DNA from: Eulemur rufifrons | Taxonomy: Eukaryota; Chordata; Mammalia; Primates; Lemuridae | Direction: 5' to 3' | DNA length: 64,000 bases | Assembly: GCF_041146395.1 (NCBI RefSeq) | Contig: NC_090986.1 | Location: 46,164,001-46,228,000 of the forward strand | Shown here: one piece after another, positions 13,760 through 26,741 of the stretch | Position numbering within the stretch: the stretch's first letter is position 1 | Layout of the letters: each line of letters opens with the position of its first letter | The notes under the pieces: generated by a model | What the model was told of the DNA's origin: nothing | The model's database searches: none | What the model saw: only the letters and a program-made list of their open reading frames with translations | Position numbers and translations under genes: made by a program

Positions 13760-15200
13760 TTATGCAATTCTGTCTTTGTATGGTACCAGGTCCAAGGGAA
13801 TAAGATGCAAAAAGAAAAATTTCAATTCAATGCAAAAACTTTTGTATCAGTCAACTTCAGCTCCCTGATTTGGTAGAAAGTTTTCTTTGACAGGAGGAAT
13901 GAGTATGTTTGAGATTTATAAGGACATTGAAGAGGGATTTGCACAATAGAAATCTTGCTGAAATACATATACATTTCTTTTAATATTCATATTCTATTAT
14001 TCTCAAGGTGAGAATTTTCATAATGATAACTTCAGCTCTACCTAATAATATCCTAGATGAGACTCATAAAATTTAAACAGTATAACATTCTCAAGAATTC
14101 TACTTTCATATTTCTTGACTTCAGCAAAGTTTAAAACTCTAAACTTAATGCATTTTTCTCATTAAATCATGAATATTAAATTATTTTTATAAATCTTTCT
14201 GTAGATCTTTTTAGAATTTATTTTAAAAGATACAAAAAACTCTCTGGTTTTATTATGTATATTAACATAATAATATATAAGTTGAATTTATTTTATTAAA
14301 ACTCAACTGTTAATTTTCTAATTTCAAGTGTATCTCTTTAAATACATAGGACATATACTAAGTGTTCCATTAAATGAACATGAAAAGTTAAAGAAATAAT
14401 ATGATCACTGATACAAGCCCAGTATGGTTCAGCTATATATTTTAATATGTAATATATATTCCAATTTTCTATGTACTTTATTCCTTGGTTTATAGGAATG
14501 GATTATAATCATTTTGTTTCTGTGTTGGTTAGCATGCTTTCATATTTCTTTGTCCTCTATCTTTTAAAATTCTATAAACAGCCAGTAATAAAACATTCAA
14601 TATTCTTAGTACTAAAGTACAGAGATCTATTTTTAAATATTAGTTTGAATTTTGGAGTTTTGGTCAAAATTACTTTTATCATTCTTTCTTAACTAGGAAG
14701 TATTTTTTCATGATCTCTCCTTCACTTCTACATTGCACTTACACCCATTAGATCTTTCTTCTCATGATTATATCGTTTCTCCTCAACTGAATCTTTCCCT
14801 TTAATCCATAATAGGCTCAGAAAAATGCATTTATTAAAAAAAAAAAAAACCATTTTGAGCACCCACATTGTTCCAGGCTTTGACATAATTATCTAGGATA
14901 TAGTCAAATAGATGGATTTTATCTACAAAAAATAAATAATAGCATAGTAAGTCTATGGTATGGAATTCTCTCTTTAATAACTGTTGGTCTCCAGAGTGTT
15001 TGTTCTACTTCTGTTTCACAATATTCACCATATACACTTTAAATTCTTACAATCAGACTGTAAACCCATCACTTGACTGAAAGTGTTCTTCAAGGATAAT
15101 AATGACAAATCTATGGGTTTTTGTTAGTTCTCATTCTCCATGAACTTTCTTCATTTTTCAGTGCTGTTAATTAACCTCTCCTTAAATTTTTCCTATCCTT
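13760..15200. other. AT-rich intron, no gene seen
   Basis: Unique AT-rich sequence with an A-run at about 14837-14849. The segment at about 15000-15110 is faintly L2-like but too decayed to call. Confidence 0.5.
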
Positions 15201-15206
15201 GCCTTC

Positions 15207-15399
15207 TCATGCGCTTGCCACCACACCCCGCTATTTTTTTGTTTGTATTTTTAGTTGTCCATATAATTTTTTCTATTTTTAGTAGAGAGGGGGTCTCGCT
15301 CTTGCTCAGGCTGGTCTCAAAGGCCTGCCCTCAAGCAATCCTCCCACCTCAGCCTCCCAGAGTGCTAGGATTACAGGCCTGAGCCACCACTCCCGGCAT
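15207..15399 (-). mobile_element. Alu: Alu SINE, partial
   Basis: Reverse complement of an Alu: it starts inside the right arm (GCGCTTGCCACCACACC), passes the lemur-type linker ('tagttgtccatataat') and contains the whole left arm to the 5' end at about 15399. The A-tail and most of the right arm are missing. Confidence 0.92.
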
Positions 15400-17490
15400 T
15401 TTTTTCCTAATAAATAATCAGAAAAATACAATAATTATTTAATGGCTTTATTATATGTGAAAATATACATTTATACTATTTTAAGAAATAATAAATAGCC
15501 ATTTTCAGAATTGAAACTGGGATAAAAAATGTGAGATATGAAATTCTGTTTTTTCACAACTGTTCTTATTTCTTTTTACTGCATCTCATTTATAAAATAT
15601 ATAAATATTATTAATGTACCATGTATTTGTTTGATACCAATGTTCATATTTAGTACATTGCATGTAATAATGTATGTCATAATCTATAATAGTTAATGGT
15701 TCTTTTGTTTGCTGCATGGTAAATTAATGACATGTACTAAATTATAATATTATTTGTCAGACTTGAGGAATATTTATTATAAATTTATGTAACTACCAAG
15801 AGGACTATCCCTGTTTATTCTGATTATATTTTCATAAGGTAAATTTTTTCATTACTTTCCATTTTAGGATTTGTTAAGATAAATTTTTACAGCTTGTTTT
15901 TCATTTTTACCTGATTTTCTTTGACAATTATTATCATTTCTGCTGTTAAGAAAAGCTTTAAAATAGGTTAATATAAGAGAATATACTGTGCTATGATTTT
16001 TTAATGTTCGTTAGAAGCAACTAGTAAATTATTCAGCCCAGAAGGGAAATAGTCTAAATGCTTTTATTAAGCAATAAATGAATACAAAATTATAATTAAA
16101 ATTTTACATGCTTCTGTGGAGACCATTTAGATCCTAAGATTGCAAAATTGTAATGTATTCTGTGTGGGGTAATGCTAACGCTATTTTTACTGCAAAATAA
16201 TGTGGTTAACTTCTGCACTCACATCTTCTTTCTTTACTACACATACTTTTTACCCCAACTGTCTAGCTATTTCAGATTATGCATGCAACAAACTTTTCTG
16301 AAGTATCATTTATGCTTATAAGCATAAGGAAAAAAGACTATATAAATCTCAGTTGATAATAAAATATTTTTGTCCTGAAAAAAATTGATTTCTGTTAAGT
16401 TAGGGGATAAGCTTTTTTTCAATTTCCTGTAAGTATAAAATGAGCACTACATGACAAAACATATGTACATTCTTACAGATCAAAATAGATTCTTACAGCC
16501 AATTTTCTTCAGGATATCCTAGCAGGGAAGACAGAGATACTATCTTCCATTAACATTTTCTTTTTCTAGCAAGGTTGTAGAGGATCATTATTTATATGCT
16601 TTCATCAAGCACTGGAAATCACTTCTCAAAAAAATTATGTGATAAAGTGTCCTAAACACTTTATAGCAATGAAAAGAAACAGATTTGACTACATAGGTGT
16701 GCTATCATCTAATGATTTAATTTGCAGTGATACCATTTTTCTTGTGGGCTGGCAAGAACATATGGCTTTCATAAAGATTGTGCCCAGCCATTTTCAATGA
16801 CTTCTACTAGACACCTAAAAGAACCTTGGCAAATACCAATGTGGAACAATTTATCAAGGAGGTGGAAGAGAGAGATTTAGGCTCTCCCAAGAAGTAAATG
16901 TACCTAATATTAATAATTATAAAAATAAACATGACTACTCTAATAATTTATACATACATAGTATTATGCAGTTTACAATTCAATTAACATAGTTGAGAGT
17001 AATTAGTTACTTTTCTGTTAAACCCACAAATACAAGTAGTACTGTCAAGCTGACTGGTTTATTTTCCCTGGAAGTGATATTTGTAAATGATTTCTACATG
17101 CACTTTTCTCCTATATTTGTTGATAATATATACCACATATTTAACTTTTGACCAATATACATCCAGTATGAGAAGCATATCAAATTATTACAAAGTTTAA
17201 AGAATTCCCTCCAAAAAATCTCATAAGCTTTGTAATAACATTACAAACTTTAAAAATTATTTTTTCTTGAAAACAAACCAGAAAGAGGTTTATAAACTAA
17301 ATGTGGTTGTGGAATTCATTTTCAAAGTGAAGAATTGATGTCTTAGAATTATTAAGTACCTTTTACCTGGGAAATCATGACTAAGGAGTATCAGATTTGG
17401 GACATTATCCCTTTTTATTAAAAAGTCATTGCTCTTTTCACTATAATGTCTAACTCTTCTTAACTACTTTTTTTTTTCAGATACCAGTGT
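15400..17490. other. AT-rich intron, no gene seen
   Basis: Unique AT-rich sequence. No coding, RNA or clear repeat signal is visible. Confidence 0.5.
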
Positions 17491-17500
17491 TTGCTATCTT

Positions 17501-17559
17501 TTTTTTTTTATTTCAGCTTATTATGGGGGTACAAAAGTTCAGGCTATATATATTGCCCA
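17501..17559 (-). mobile_element. L1: Very short L1 3' end
   Basis: T-run then TATTTCAGCTTATTATGGGG and GTACAAAAGTTCAGG, the reverse complement of the last ~60 bases of an L1 3' UTR. Flanking TGCTAT (before the T-run and after 17558) is a possible short target duplication. Confidence 0.7.
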
Positions 17560-17561
17560 TG

Positions 17562-18950
17562 CTATTTAGCAACTATGTAAAGGAACATTTTTGTGTGAGA
17601 CCATTTCCAGTCATAGAATCTTGTATTTTTTAGGGACTTAAAATGACAAAATTATCTTTTTTCTTATATTACGATCTTGAAAGATGATCATTGGATATTT
17701 CTGACACTACATATAGTTTTGGGATTATTACAAAATGTTTCTTTTTATGAATACTGTTCTAAAATTAATACTTTAATATTTTATAAAAATATAATCATTA
17801 TTAATAAGATAGCCACTACTTAATAGGTGGTAAATAATTAATAAGGAAAATTAGCAGCCATTCACTTTAGTTTGGCATATTTGGATCTAGGTAGTTTTTC
17901 TTTTGGTAAGCAAAACTCAGAAAAAGTTATATATATATATGATAAGAAATCATATGTGGCACTTACTAACTACCTTCCTGTATGCTGCTAGTATTAAAGA
18001 AGAAAATGATACATAACTTAAATACTTAAAAATTATATTCTATGTTCATTTTCTAAGAGCTGATGACAAAATGGACAAGAAACAGGAAACATTGATAAAT
18101 TTGTGTACATTAACGTCTCTTTTAACACTTATATTCTTTTTTATCTGAATATTAAACAACTATATTTAATATATATAAAAATAAAGCATATACTCATATA
18201 TATTGCTATATATAGTGAATTATACGTATATATCATGATTAAAATGAAGATTTTGTATAATGATCTCTTCATATTTGATTTTTTCTGCTGTTGTTTGGAA
18301 AATGCCCTTGAGAAGGATACAAATGTGTGCAAATAAACAATACAGAGTTTGTTTGAAAATATCTGTTTACTTTTGTTTTATTAATTTCCATTTCTGAGTC
18401 AATAAGAAAAATGCAAGTATCTTAGAGAAAAATTCAACTAACACTATATCTTCTAATCTGGCATCCTTTTCTGGTTTTGAAGATTCAGAGACCCTTTATA
18501 GAAATTAGAGAATGGTAGAGCTTTACCCTTTAAAAGATATGAAGGGAGTAAAATATTAATCTTCATGGATTTTAAGAGGTAATAAATGGAATAGTAATTG
18601 ATTTTCCCTGAGTTTTAAGAAAATTACAAGAAGATTTTACTTTGAAATTAGGACAATTTCTCATAGAGCTATGTAGCCATGATAGGGGCTTCCTCATAGG
18701 GTTGTGGGTTTCCCATCACTGAAATTAATCATTGGGTGAGCAGAACACAGAAAAAGTGCATGGAATGTGAATTACGTTAAGTGATTTGAAAAATTGTTTT
18801 CAATTTGAGATTATGTTAGATAGTAGAAATTACTATTTTACATTCTGGCTAAATAATGACATGAGAATTGGGCCAGACGACATCAATATTTCTTTAGTTT
18901 CTCCTGAATCCATTATTCTATTATAAATATATCCTTGTCTTGAGAATTAT
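17562..18950. other. AT-rich intron, no gene seen
   Basis: AT-rich, with TATATA-type tracts at about 17930-17941 and 18165-18235. The open frames on both strands here are low complexity. Confidence 0.5.
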
Positions 18951-18959
18951 TTCAGAGAG

Positions 18960-19240
18960 AATAAAAAGGTAGATATTTCCCAAGTCAAATCCCTCCTTGG
19001 TTTTCTTTATTCCACTTTCATTCTCACTCCTTCAACTCCATTAAGTCACTCCTTTTTCCTCTTTTCATAAAATGTATTTATTTCTCTAATAGCATCGTAC
19101 TGTCCTCCTTACTAGAAAGTGAGATGCTTAGGGACAGAACCTTTTTTTTTTTTTAATCTCTATATTCCTAGTATTAGGTACACACGAGGCAGAGAGCAAG
19201 AACTCAATACAATTTTATTGCTTAAATGACTGAATAATCA
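18960..19240 (+). mobile_element. L2: Ancient L2 LINE 3' end
   Basis: It ends with a decayed form of the usual L2 3' closing: 'actagaaagtgagatgctta', 'gggacagaacctt', 'attaggtacacacgaggcag' and 'actcaatacaattttattg' then AAATGACTGA. A T-run interrupts it at 19143-19155. Confidence 0.6.
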
Positions 19241-19334
19241 GGAAAAAACTAGGGAAAATATAGTAATGTGAAGGCAGACTATCGAGCTAGCAAAAGGAGG
19301 CTGAAGCGAAGGGTCGGGTCAGCTGCAGAATAGT

Positions 19335-19530
19335 AAGGGCTACTACTTACATAATGCCAGCTATGATACAGGCACTTCTCTAAGCATACCAAATTTAATT
19401 TAGTTTTCATACTTAATCTTCATAAGAGTGCTTTAAAATGTATACTATTTTTTTCTTCATTTAAAAATAGGAAGGCTAACTCCCTAAAGTTCATCCAGTG
19501 AGTAGCTGCTTTGGGATCTAAATCGTGGTC
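19335..19530 (-). mobile_element. MIR: MIR SINE fragment
   Basis: The reverse-complement MIR order is visible: 'aatttaatttagttttcata', 'cttaatcttcataagagt', 'cttcatttaaaaataggaag' and 'agtgagtagctgctttggga'. Confidence 0.6.
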
Positions 19531-19744
19531 AGCTCTCCAAATTAAATCACCTATAATCACCATGACATATTGTAGAACCCAAAAATATAGAGTCGTAAAC
19601 AAGATCCAGGTGAGCACTCAAGAATAAGGGTGCATCCATGTTGTATATGTCAAAGTAAGGCATTAAGTTCAAAATAGATGGGCTGAGGAGAACTAGAAGG
19701 AAATTAACCAAAGGATACATAGTCTAGGTAGTAATGGGAGGCGT

Positions 19745-19885
19745 CATAGACTTAAGGACAAGAGACTGAATGTCCAATCCCAACCTTGTCTTGATTATCA
19801 GTGTGAGGACATATGAGCTCCTCAGAGCTTCAGCATTCTTATCTGTAAAATAACAAGGTGTGACTATCTCATAATGAGTTTCCAT
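19745..19885 (+). mobile_element. MIR: MIR SINE fragment
   Basis: 'gagactgaatgtccaatccc', 'atgagctcctcagagcttca' and 'ttatctgtaaaataacaagg' follow the MIR core in sense orientation. Confidence 0.6.
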
Positions 19886-19889
19886 TTGC

Positions 19890-20940
19890 TCTGAAATTCT
19901 AAGGTCATGTCCAAGAGTTTAGTCAGCAACTTTGACACAAGGATTAAAAATTTAGGCAAGGAAAATAATGAAAAGCCCAGGAAAATTGGTTTTAAAACCT
20001 AGAAAGTTTAGAATCTTGACAGCAATATGTCAATGTAGCAACTTTAATGTAATTATTATAAGAAATCTTTGATAACTGAAGAGAGGTGCCTCTCCCCACT
20101 CTGCCTTTTTAGAAAGTTTAAATTCTAAAACCAATAGAGAAAAATATATAAAAGGAAGTTGATCCTGAGAATGGAAGATTTTTTCTTATCAAAAGGAAGC
20201 TTGATGGAGGGAAAATAAAAATCAAAGAGAACTTCAGAACTCCAAAGTATGTAAATAAAACAATAATAAACAAATGATATATGGGCAAATGTGATAGATC
20301 CGGTAACATCAGCTACCAGCTTCTAATGTCCAGTTTATTTCAAGCGGTTTTTCAAAACGACATTGCTGGTTCCCAAAAGACCTAGTGTGACTTACAAAGA
20401 CATAACATTATGGGAATATGCTCTCAATTAGATGAAGGGATAAAAGGAAATAAAAAAGAAATGCTGGTATAGTGATATTAAATGAAACTATTATCAGAGC
20501 TGTCTGAAAAAGAAATCAAACTATAAAAGTCTATAGCCTTCCTACCAGATAGATTTCAATTTGACTCTAAGTTTCTAGAGGCCAAATAAAAAGAGAAATC
20601 TGATCAATTTCATAATTTACAACATCTGTGATAAAAGCAAACCAATTTACTCAGGAGAAGTGCAATTATTCCTGCTACTAAAACCTGAAAGAAATGTCTC
20701 CCAAGGGTCATCATAAAGAGGACACTATAAAACGTAATGAAATATGCCTTGAACAATATCTTTATGATAGACACTACTAAGAGTTTCACAGAGCTGTTTT
20801 TTTTATGATTTCCCTTACTATATAGTGACAGCTTGGCTATACAATTCTGTGTGTAGTTTAATAGAGGCATAGATAGACAAAAGTCTTTCAAAGATCTCTC
20901 AAAAGCATCTCTATTTTAGAGAAATTTGGTGGCACCAAAT
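19890..20940. other. Intron, no gene seen
   Basis: Unique sequence. The longest open frame on either strand is under 100 codons and has no recognisable domain. Confidence 0.5.
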
Positions 20941-20944
20941 CTTA

Positions 20945-22450
20945 GAATACTTAATTTGTTAATCCAGTAAATAGTTATTGGATATCTGTAATTTACACAG
21001 TACTGTATTAAGCCCAGAGGAAACACAGTGAACAAAATAATTTCCAAGAACAAACAAAAAGCCAAAAACTTTCAGCTAATGGATGATGTTAATTAATATA
21101 GTTAAGTTATATTATTTACAAATTATATCATTATTATAAAATGAATGCTACTATATGGCAGATGCCCCAAAAGAAAGTTAAAGTTACACCTTCTTCTGAA
21201 AGCTGAGGGCACTTAAGCTCCAAGGATATATTAATACTAACAATATAGGTCAGATTTCTCCTCAGAAAATAAGTTTGAATCTGCTCTAGCATACAGATTA
21301 ATGGTCACTTGAGGAATGTTCTACTGTTTTAGCATAGTCACGATACCTTCTTTGAAACAGTCCTAACCTCACTCTACTTCAGGTTTTACCCTAAAATTTG
21401 TGTCCTATTGATATTTCTGCCACAAAGGTGGCTTTACAACCATGATCTGAGTAGCCTTTGTCATGTCTTCTTTGGAACTATCTCAGGACACATAAGGAGA
21501 TGGAGCAAAGAGAAGGCCAAATAGTGTATCTCTGTATTCTCTAGCAGGACATCATCCACGGAGGCCGTTCTGTTTAAAATGTAAGAAAGTGATTGACAAG
21601 TAGTTTTAAAAATATGATTGAAGAACACTCTACTACTCTGCTATTTCTACATTCTTCTTTGTCTCTACAAAGATCATCAATTCATGTATTCAATAAATAT
21701 GTGCTGTTCCCCTGCTATTTTCCAGGCTCTATGCCAGATCTAGATAAAAAATGTTATATAAGTCAAGGTTTAACAGTTTACAATTTGTGATAAGACCCCT
21801 AAGTGCACCAAAGATTAGGCTGCAGTTTGGTCACTGCTGTGGCAGGGATATACACACCATGCATTGTGAAGGTTTCCTGGAGGGGTAGGCAGATCAAATG
21901 AGGCTGAATAGAAGGCTTGAGAAGCCCATGTACAACAGGTATCTCTTGAATTAAATCTTGAAATATGGCAGAAATGAAGAAAACAAGGCGTATAAAATCC
22001 ATTTTTCTCAACTGAGAAAAAAAAAAGGAGGGCATGTCAAACAGCTTGGAAAATTGAAAAAAGAGGAAGTAGTTTTGGAAACTGACATGCAAATCAGGGA
22101 AGAAAATGAATAATTAGAACTAGAAGAGGTCAGATTATAATACTAGTGTGCTTAAATGAAAAATTTGAAACAAAGACAAGGGGAGACTATAAAACAAAAC
22201 AAAACAAAACAAAACAAAACAAAAACTTCAGAAGAACACTATGAGCATATTTATGCTTTAGAAATATCATTCTGGCATCAATATAGAGGATGCAATTGAG
22301 AAGCTAAGAATAGCATCAGGCAGAGTAATTAGGAGGTTATGGCGGCAATCTGGAAGAAAACAAATGGGAAACTGAATTAAGCCAAAGAAATTGTCATGAA
22401 AGGAGGGAGGTACGAGACATAATAAGAGGGTGGAACATGTGGGATTTTGT
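20945..22450 (-). mobile_element. L2: Ancient L2 LINE, reverse orientation, fragmented
   Basis: The pieces keep the order of a reversed L2: 'ccagtaaatagttattgg' and 'agcccagaggaaacacag' (20960-21030), 'ttcaataaatatgtgctg' (21688 on), 'gaaggtttcctggaggggta' (21870 on), 'ttgaattaaatcttgaaat' and finally 'tagaaatatcattctggcat' (22258 on). Unrelated or unrecognisable sequence (about 21030-21680) separates the parts, and an (AAAAC)n tract lies inside. More than one insertion is possible. Confidence 0.5.
22191..22226. repeat. (AAAAC)n microsatellite
   Basis: About seven tandem AAAAC units, a pentanucleotide repeat. Confidence 0.95.
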
Positions 22451-22854
22451 GATTTCTATGGCCTATCTGTCCTGTTTTTTTGCCTTTTGAATAAGCAATG
22501 ATGTATCTTAAAGTGTTACTTTTCTCTGTATAATTTTATTGCCATTTTCTGATTCATACATACATATATAAATATATATATTTGAGCTTTTAAAAATGTT
22601 AAAAGTTACTCTTTTCATAGTCACCAAATATAGCAGTACACTTGAAACTTGAACATTTAATCACTTAGTACATTCTGCCTGCATAACAAAGCTCAACATT
22701 ATAATCCTCCAGTTATTACAAGATCTGTGCTGTCTGGGATACATTTACATTTCAATTACAGTTACATTGCTTTCATCTTAACAGCTTCTAGTTTCTGAAG
22801 GAATGAGTCTCAAGGATTATGTTATAATGAGAACAAAGGTTATTGACTACTTTT

Positions 22855-22870
22855 CTTTTTTCTTTCTAAG
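22855..22870 (+). other. Decoy splice acceptor upstream of the BACK exon
   Basis: A long pyrimidine run (TTTTCTTTTTTCTTTCTAAG) gives a stronger-looking acceptor 61 nt before the real one. Using it would place an in-frame stop (TAA at 22884-22886) ahead of the KLHL reading frame, so the acceptor at 22931 must be the productive one. Confidence 0.5.
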
Positions 22871-22931
22871 ATGCTTTACTAGCTAAATAAAAGTGAAGCC
22901 GAATTTATGTCAAGATGTTTTTTCCCTGCAG

Positions 22932-23144
22932 GAAAACATAATGGAAGTTATCAGAAATCAAGAGTTTTTACTCCTTCCAGCTGAGGAGCTCCATAAACTA
23001 CTGGCCAGTGATGATGTAAATGTTCCTGATGAAGAAACCATTTTCCATGCATTGATGATGTGGGTCAAGTATGACATGCAGAGGAGATGCAATGACCTGA
23101 GTATGCTTCTTGCCTTTATAAGATTGCCACTGCTTCCCCCACAG
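22932..23144 (+). CDS. KLHL1: KLHL1 internal coding exon (BACK domain)
   Basis: A 213-nt exon, 71 codons with no stop, starting at [12 protein letters not shown] and ending at RLPLLPPQ. It lies between a good acceptor (pyrimidine tract then CAG at 22929-22931) and a donor (CAG|GTAATT). Both boundaries are phase 0. The peptide is the helical BACK domain of a Kelch-like protein, the segment between BTB and kelch repeats that in this family helps position cullin-3. The signature [19 protein letters not shown] points to the KLHL1/KLHL4/KLHL5 subgroup and reads best as KLHL1, a neuronal actin-associated protein. The match is from memory of the family, not from a search. The following exon at 49202 continues the same protein in frame, which supports both splice calls. 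No frameshift or stop is seen, so the exon looks functional. Symbol confidence is slightly lower than confidence that this is a KLHL exon. Confidence 0.93.
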
Positions 23145-23294
23145 GTAATTCTGCGTGATGCTCTTTTAATACATACGACCTAATGAAAACTCTGATATTA
23201 AAAGTCAACCACAAAACACATTTTAATTCTTTATTCCCATTTAAAAGCTTTAATCAATTACCCTTTTTAAGATAAATTTGACGGTGGAAAATGA

Positions 23295-23490
23295 CGGGTG
23301 ATAGATCTTGGATCTGAATCCTATCTCCACCACCTACTGACTCATGATCTCTTGCATGACTATGATAATATCACTTAATTTCTCTAATATTCAATTTCCT
23401 TATCTGTAAAATATAATCATACTGCTCCACAAAAGTTTTGTGGAAATCAGTCAGACGATATATGTAAAACACCTAATCATAATACATTGC
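23295..23490 (+). mobile_element. MIR: MIR SINE fragment
   Basis: 'cttggatctgaatcctatct', 'ccaccacctactgactcatg', 'tcaatttccttatctgtaaa' and 'tgtggaaatcagtcagac' follow the MIR consensus order in sense orientation, starting only 150 bases after the exon. Confidence 0.75.
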
Positions 23491-23649
23491 CCATGTATCA
23501 TCTATCTAAATTTGACCTAAGATGCAATAATGTGATCATTCTTTGAAGATAATACATATTGTATGGCATTTTTAAGGCCCAACATGTTCCTGAATGGTAG
23601 AGTTATGAGGTAATAGTACTGAAATTATAGAATCTTTGATAGTTGAAGT

Positions 23650-23800
23650 TAAGGAGACTGTAGACACCAAGTAAGTCAACCATCCCATTTTATTAATGAG
23701 TTAAGTAGGGCACAAGAAAATTGATAAGAACATTAAGTTCACTCAACTTATTAGAGGAAGAGTAGCTAGTTCCCTGATTCTGAGTCTTGTATCTTTAAAC
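23650..23800 (-). mobile_element. MIR: MIR-like fragment, reverse
   Basis: 'catcccattttattaatgag', 'ttaagtagggcacaagaaaa' and 'gaagagtagctagttccctg' resemble the reverse of the MIR core. Decayed. Confidence 0.5.
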
Positions 23801-23804
23801 TAAC

Positions 23805-25160
23805 TTGAGGTGTTGCAAAATTAACTATGCTCAGCACTGTTAATCCAGGGTCCCTGGATTCTCAGGCTATTCAAAAATATAATTGAAGGTGGAACTTACC
23901 TCTGAATTAATAGATATAATTTTGTGTGTATATATTTTGTGTGAGGGAGTAGAGATGGGAGGCCTACATCATTCATCAGATTTTTCATTTGGGTCCAAGC
24001 TACCGTCAAAATTTTTACTAATCCACGTATAAATGGGAAAGTAAGACAGAGAATCAACACATCAAGAAAGAATGGTAGGCAAGTATGCAGTGGTAATAAC
24101 AGGTGTGGAAGTGAGATTTATGGTCATATATTAAGACTGGAAAGTTAAAAACACATCATCATACCAAAAATGAGAAAAAAAAAAGAAGCTTTATATATAA
24201 GGTAATAATTGTGCTTCCTTTGGCTGCTGACATGATTAAAGGAGTAAAAATTGAAGGAAAGAATTTATGAATATTTTGCCTAACAAACTAAATGAGCTTA
24301 TCATAACACCAGGTTTTTACAAAGAAAAGGAAACGTGTATTTAGATATCTGGATAAAGAATAAATTGTGATGCAAAGTAGTAGATTTTTGCAAATCTCCT
24401 ACCCTGGGATCTGACGCCAGATATTTTAGAGTCTGAGAGTCCTCTCTCAGGGCAGAAATAGTCAATGATCACTATTAGCCAATGATAACTAGTTACTAGC
24501 CATTGACAGATGCTGTGACAATGTCCCTTCAGTGTTTGTTGAAATGTGGGGAATGTAGAGTTTTGGTGCTAAAAAATTATCAGAAATAGTAGGAAACATA
24601 TCGGAAGAGGCCAAGCATGTGACCAGGGCTCCTTCTTCTCAGCATATGTCTTTACTTCATGCCCTCTTTCCACACTCTTAGGCCATAAGGTATGGGGATA
24701 CACTCCTACCTGTACATGTCATTAAATTGTTAATTTGGAATGGAGAGTAACTTTCTATTGGCTTAGTCATTCCTTAGGCTACACATTACAATGGGATTTA
24801 TTTCTTATTGGTTAAGCCAATATACCTTGGCTAGTGAAGCAATATTTATTAACATTAGCACATAAAATATTTTTTTTTGTTTTAGTGTAATTAAGTAGAA
24901 AAAGGCTTTTAAGTTAACATTTATCACAGTGTCCAATAGACATAAATGTAGCATATATCTATTCTCCATTCTTCACCTTACAAATTGAGGATATTACACA
25001 CATATCTTTACATATACTTTCAAATAACAGATATGCAGGAAGAAAAAGAAAAAAAATATTTTCTTTTCATAAAATGTCTTTGGATATAGGAGAGACTATC
25101 ACTTCCATAATTAATATTAATAAATTGAGTGCATTGTAAGAATTTTACACAGAATATTTC
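23805..25160. other. Intron, no gene seen
   Basis: Unique AT-rich sequence. The stretch at 24380-24850 is a little GC-richer and may be an old, unclassified repeat. No coding signal. Confidence 0.45.
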
Positions 25161-25164
25161 TAAT

Positions 25165-25290
25165 CATAAAAACACAGCTGCAAGGTAGGATTATTAATTA
25201 CACTGTACAGAGTAACAGACTCAAAGAGGTTAAGTGATTTTTTTACAGGTCATAGAGCTAGTGGAAAATCCAGTTTTTTTTAAATCTGAG
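25165..25290 (-). mobile_element. MIR: MIR-like fragment, reverse
   Basis: 'cacagctgcaaggtaggatt', 'cagactcaaagaggttaagt' and 'acaggtcatagagctagtgg' resemble the reverse MIR core. Confidence 0.6.
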
Positions 25291-25479
25291 GTTCCTGTAG
25301 ATACGAACATACACAGAGATATTACTATGTAATGAATGTTGTTTCCATGTTTGCTCTCCAACCTGGAAGATCATAAAAATATCTTGAATCCAGAAATTTT
25401 GGAGGTTCCTATAAAGACACTAGGGATGGAAGAACAGTTATAGAATAGGAAATAACAGATATTTGTTTTTTTCTTTAGT

Positions 25480-25610
25480 TACCAATCAATTTTATCTCAT
25501 TTAATCTCTACAATATCTCTATGTAGTAGATATTGTTATTCCCATTGACAAAGAGTAAATTGGAAATCAGCATCATTACCCTCTTCTTATTAAGTTCTAG
25601 AAATCAGATT
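25480..25610 (-). mobile_element. MIR: MIR-like fragment, reverse
   Basis: 'tttatctcatttaatctcta', 'atgtagtagatattgttatt' and 'cccattgacaaagagtaaat' follow the reverse MIR order. Confidence 0.6.
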
Positions 25611-25614
25611 TTAT

Positions 25615-26740
25615 TCCAGTTGTATCTGACACTTAATGTGGTTCTTCTTCCACTAAAGGAAAATGAGTGCAATGTTTATTTATAGTTGGCTTTATATTTC
25701 CCTCAATGTCCAATCAGAGTCAATGAAAAGTTTAATTGAATTTGGCATTTACAACCTTGCACATGGACTTTTAAAGCTGCTAAACATCTTAGGGTATATC
25801 TTGATATCCACAGTAGAAAAAACAACATAGATACTAAACATTTCAATTTTTCTGGTTATACCTCAAACAGAAATCTACATTACTTAAACCACAAATTATA
25901 CATTACTTAAACCACAAAGCCTCCTAAATTTATTGAAATTAGAAGAAAATATTTCCTGAAAAATTAAGTAATATTTAGGAATCTATAACCATTTCCTTGA
26001 AGTTTATAATCACATAATTGTTATTTACTGAGCCTATTAACTTTCATTATAAACTTCATCTTAATAAACATATACCCATGTCATTTATTTCTCTAATACT
26101 GTTTTTAAATATATATATAGTATCATTATCGGTAAATAATATCACCCTGTTTATATTTTAAACTATGAATTACATCTTATAACTATATGTCTATATAAAT
26201 ATTTAATCATATTTTCAACAGACATAATGTTTTTATTAATTTAGTACTTAAATATGCTGATATAATGCTATGTGTTTTCTGCATATTTTTTCATTAAATG
26301 TTTCACTATATGTCTTCTGTGTTTTGGATATTTTGTTTATACCTAAGAAAACTGAGACTTAATTAAAGTACCCAAAATAAAATATTGTAGAAAAGGGATT
26401 AAAGAGAATACTACATGTAAAATATTTAATATTTATTTCAAAATGCATTTAAATTTGATCTGAAAACCCATCAGTTTTCCCATCAATTTCATGCATACTC
26501 TTTATTTCTTTTATTATAAATGAATTATACAACAATAATCTAAAAGTACTAATGTGATTCTTTAAAATATTCTTGGTATACTTCTTCGGATTCCTGTTTT
26601 TCACTAAAGTAAATCTGTCTGTATTTGGCATGGAATAATGATTTAATAAATATTAATAGATTTTAAAGAATTAAATTTAATTATTAATTTTAAAGAAAAT
26701 TATTTTCTTCTGAAGAACATTTAAAAACTGTCAAGTTTCA
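25615..26740. other. AT-rich intron, no gene seen
   Basis: Very AT-rich, with a short direct duplication of ACATTACTTAAACCACAAA (about 25878-25896 and 25900-25918). No coding signal. Confidence 0.5.
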
Positions 26741-26741
26741 A

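Noticed and set aside
22191..22226. CRISPR-like array
   Set aside because: A simple AAAAC microsatellite in a mammalian intron; there are no spacers.
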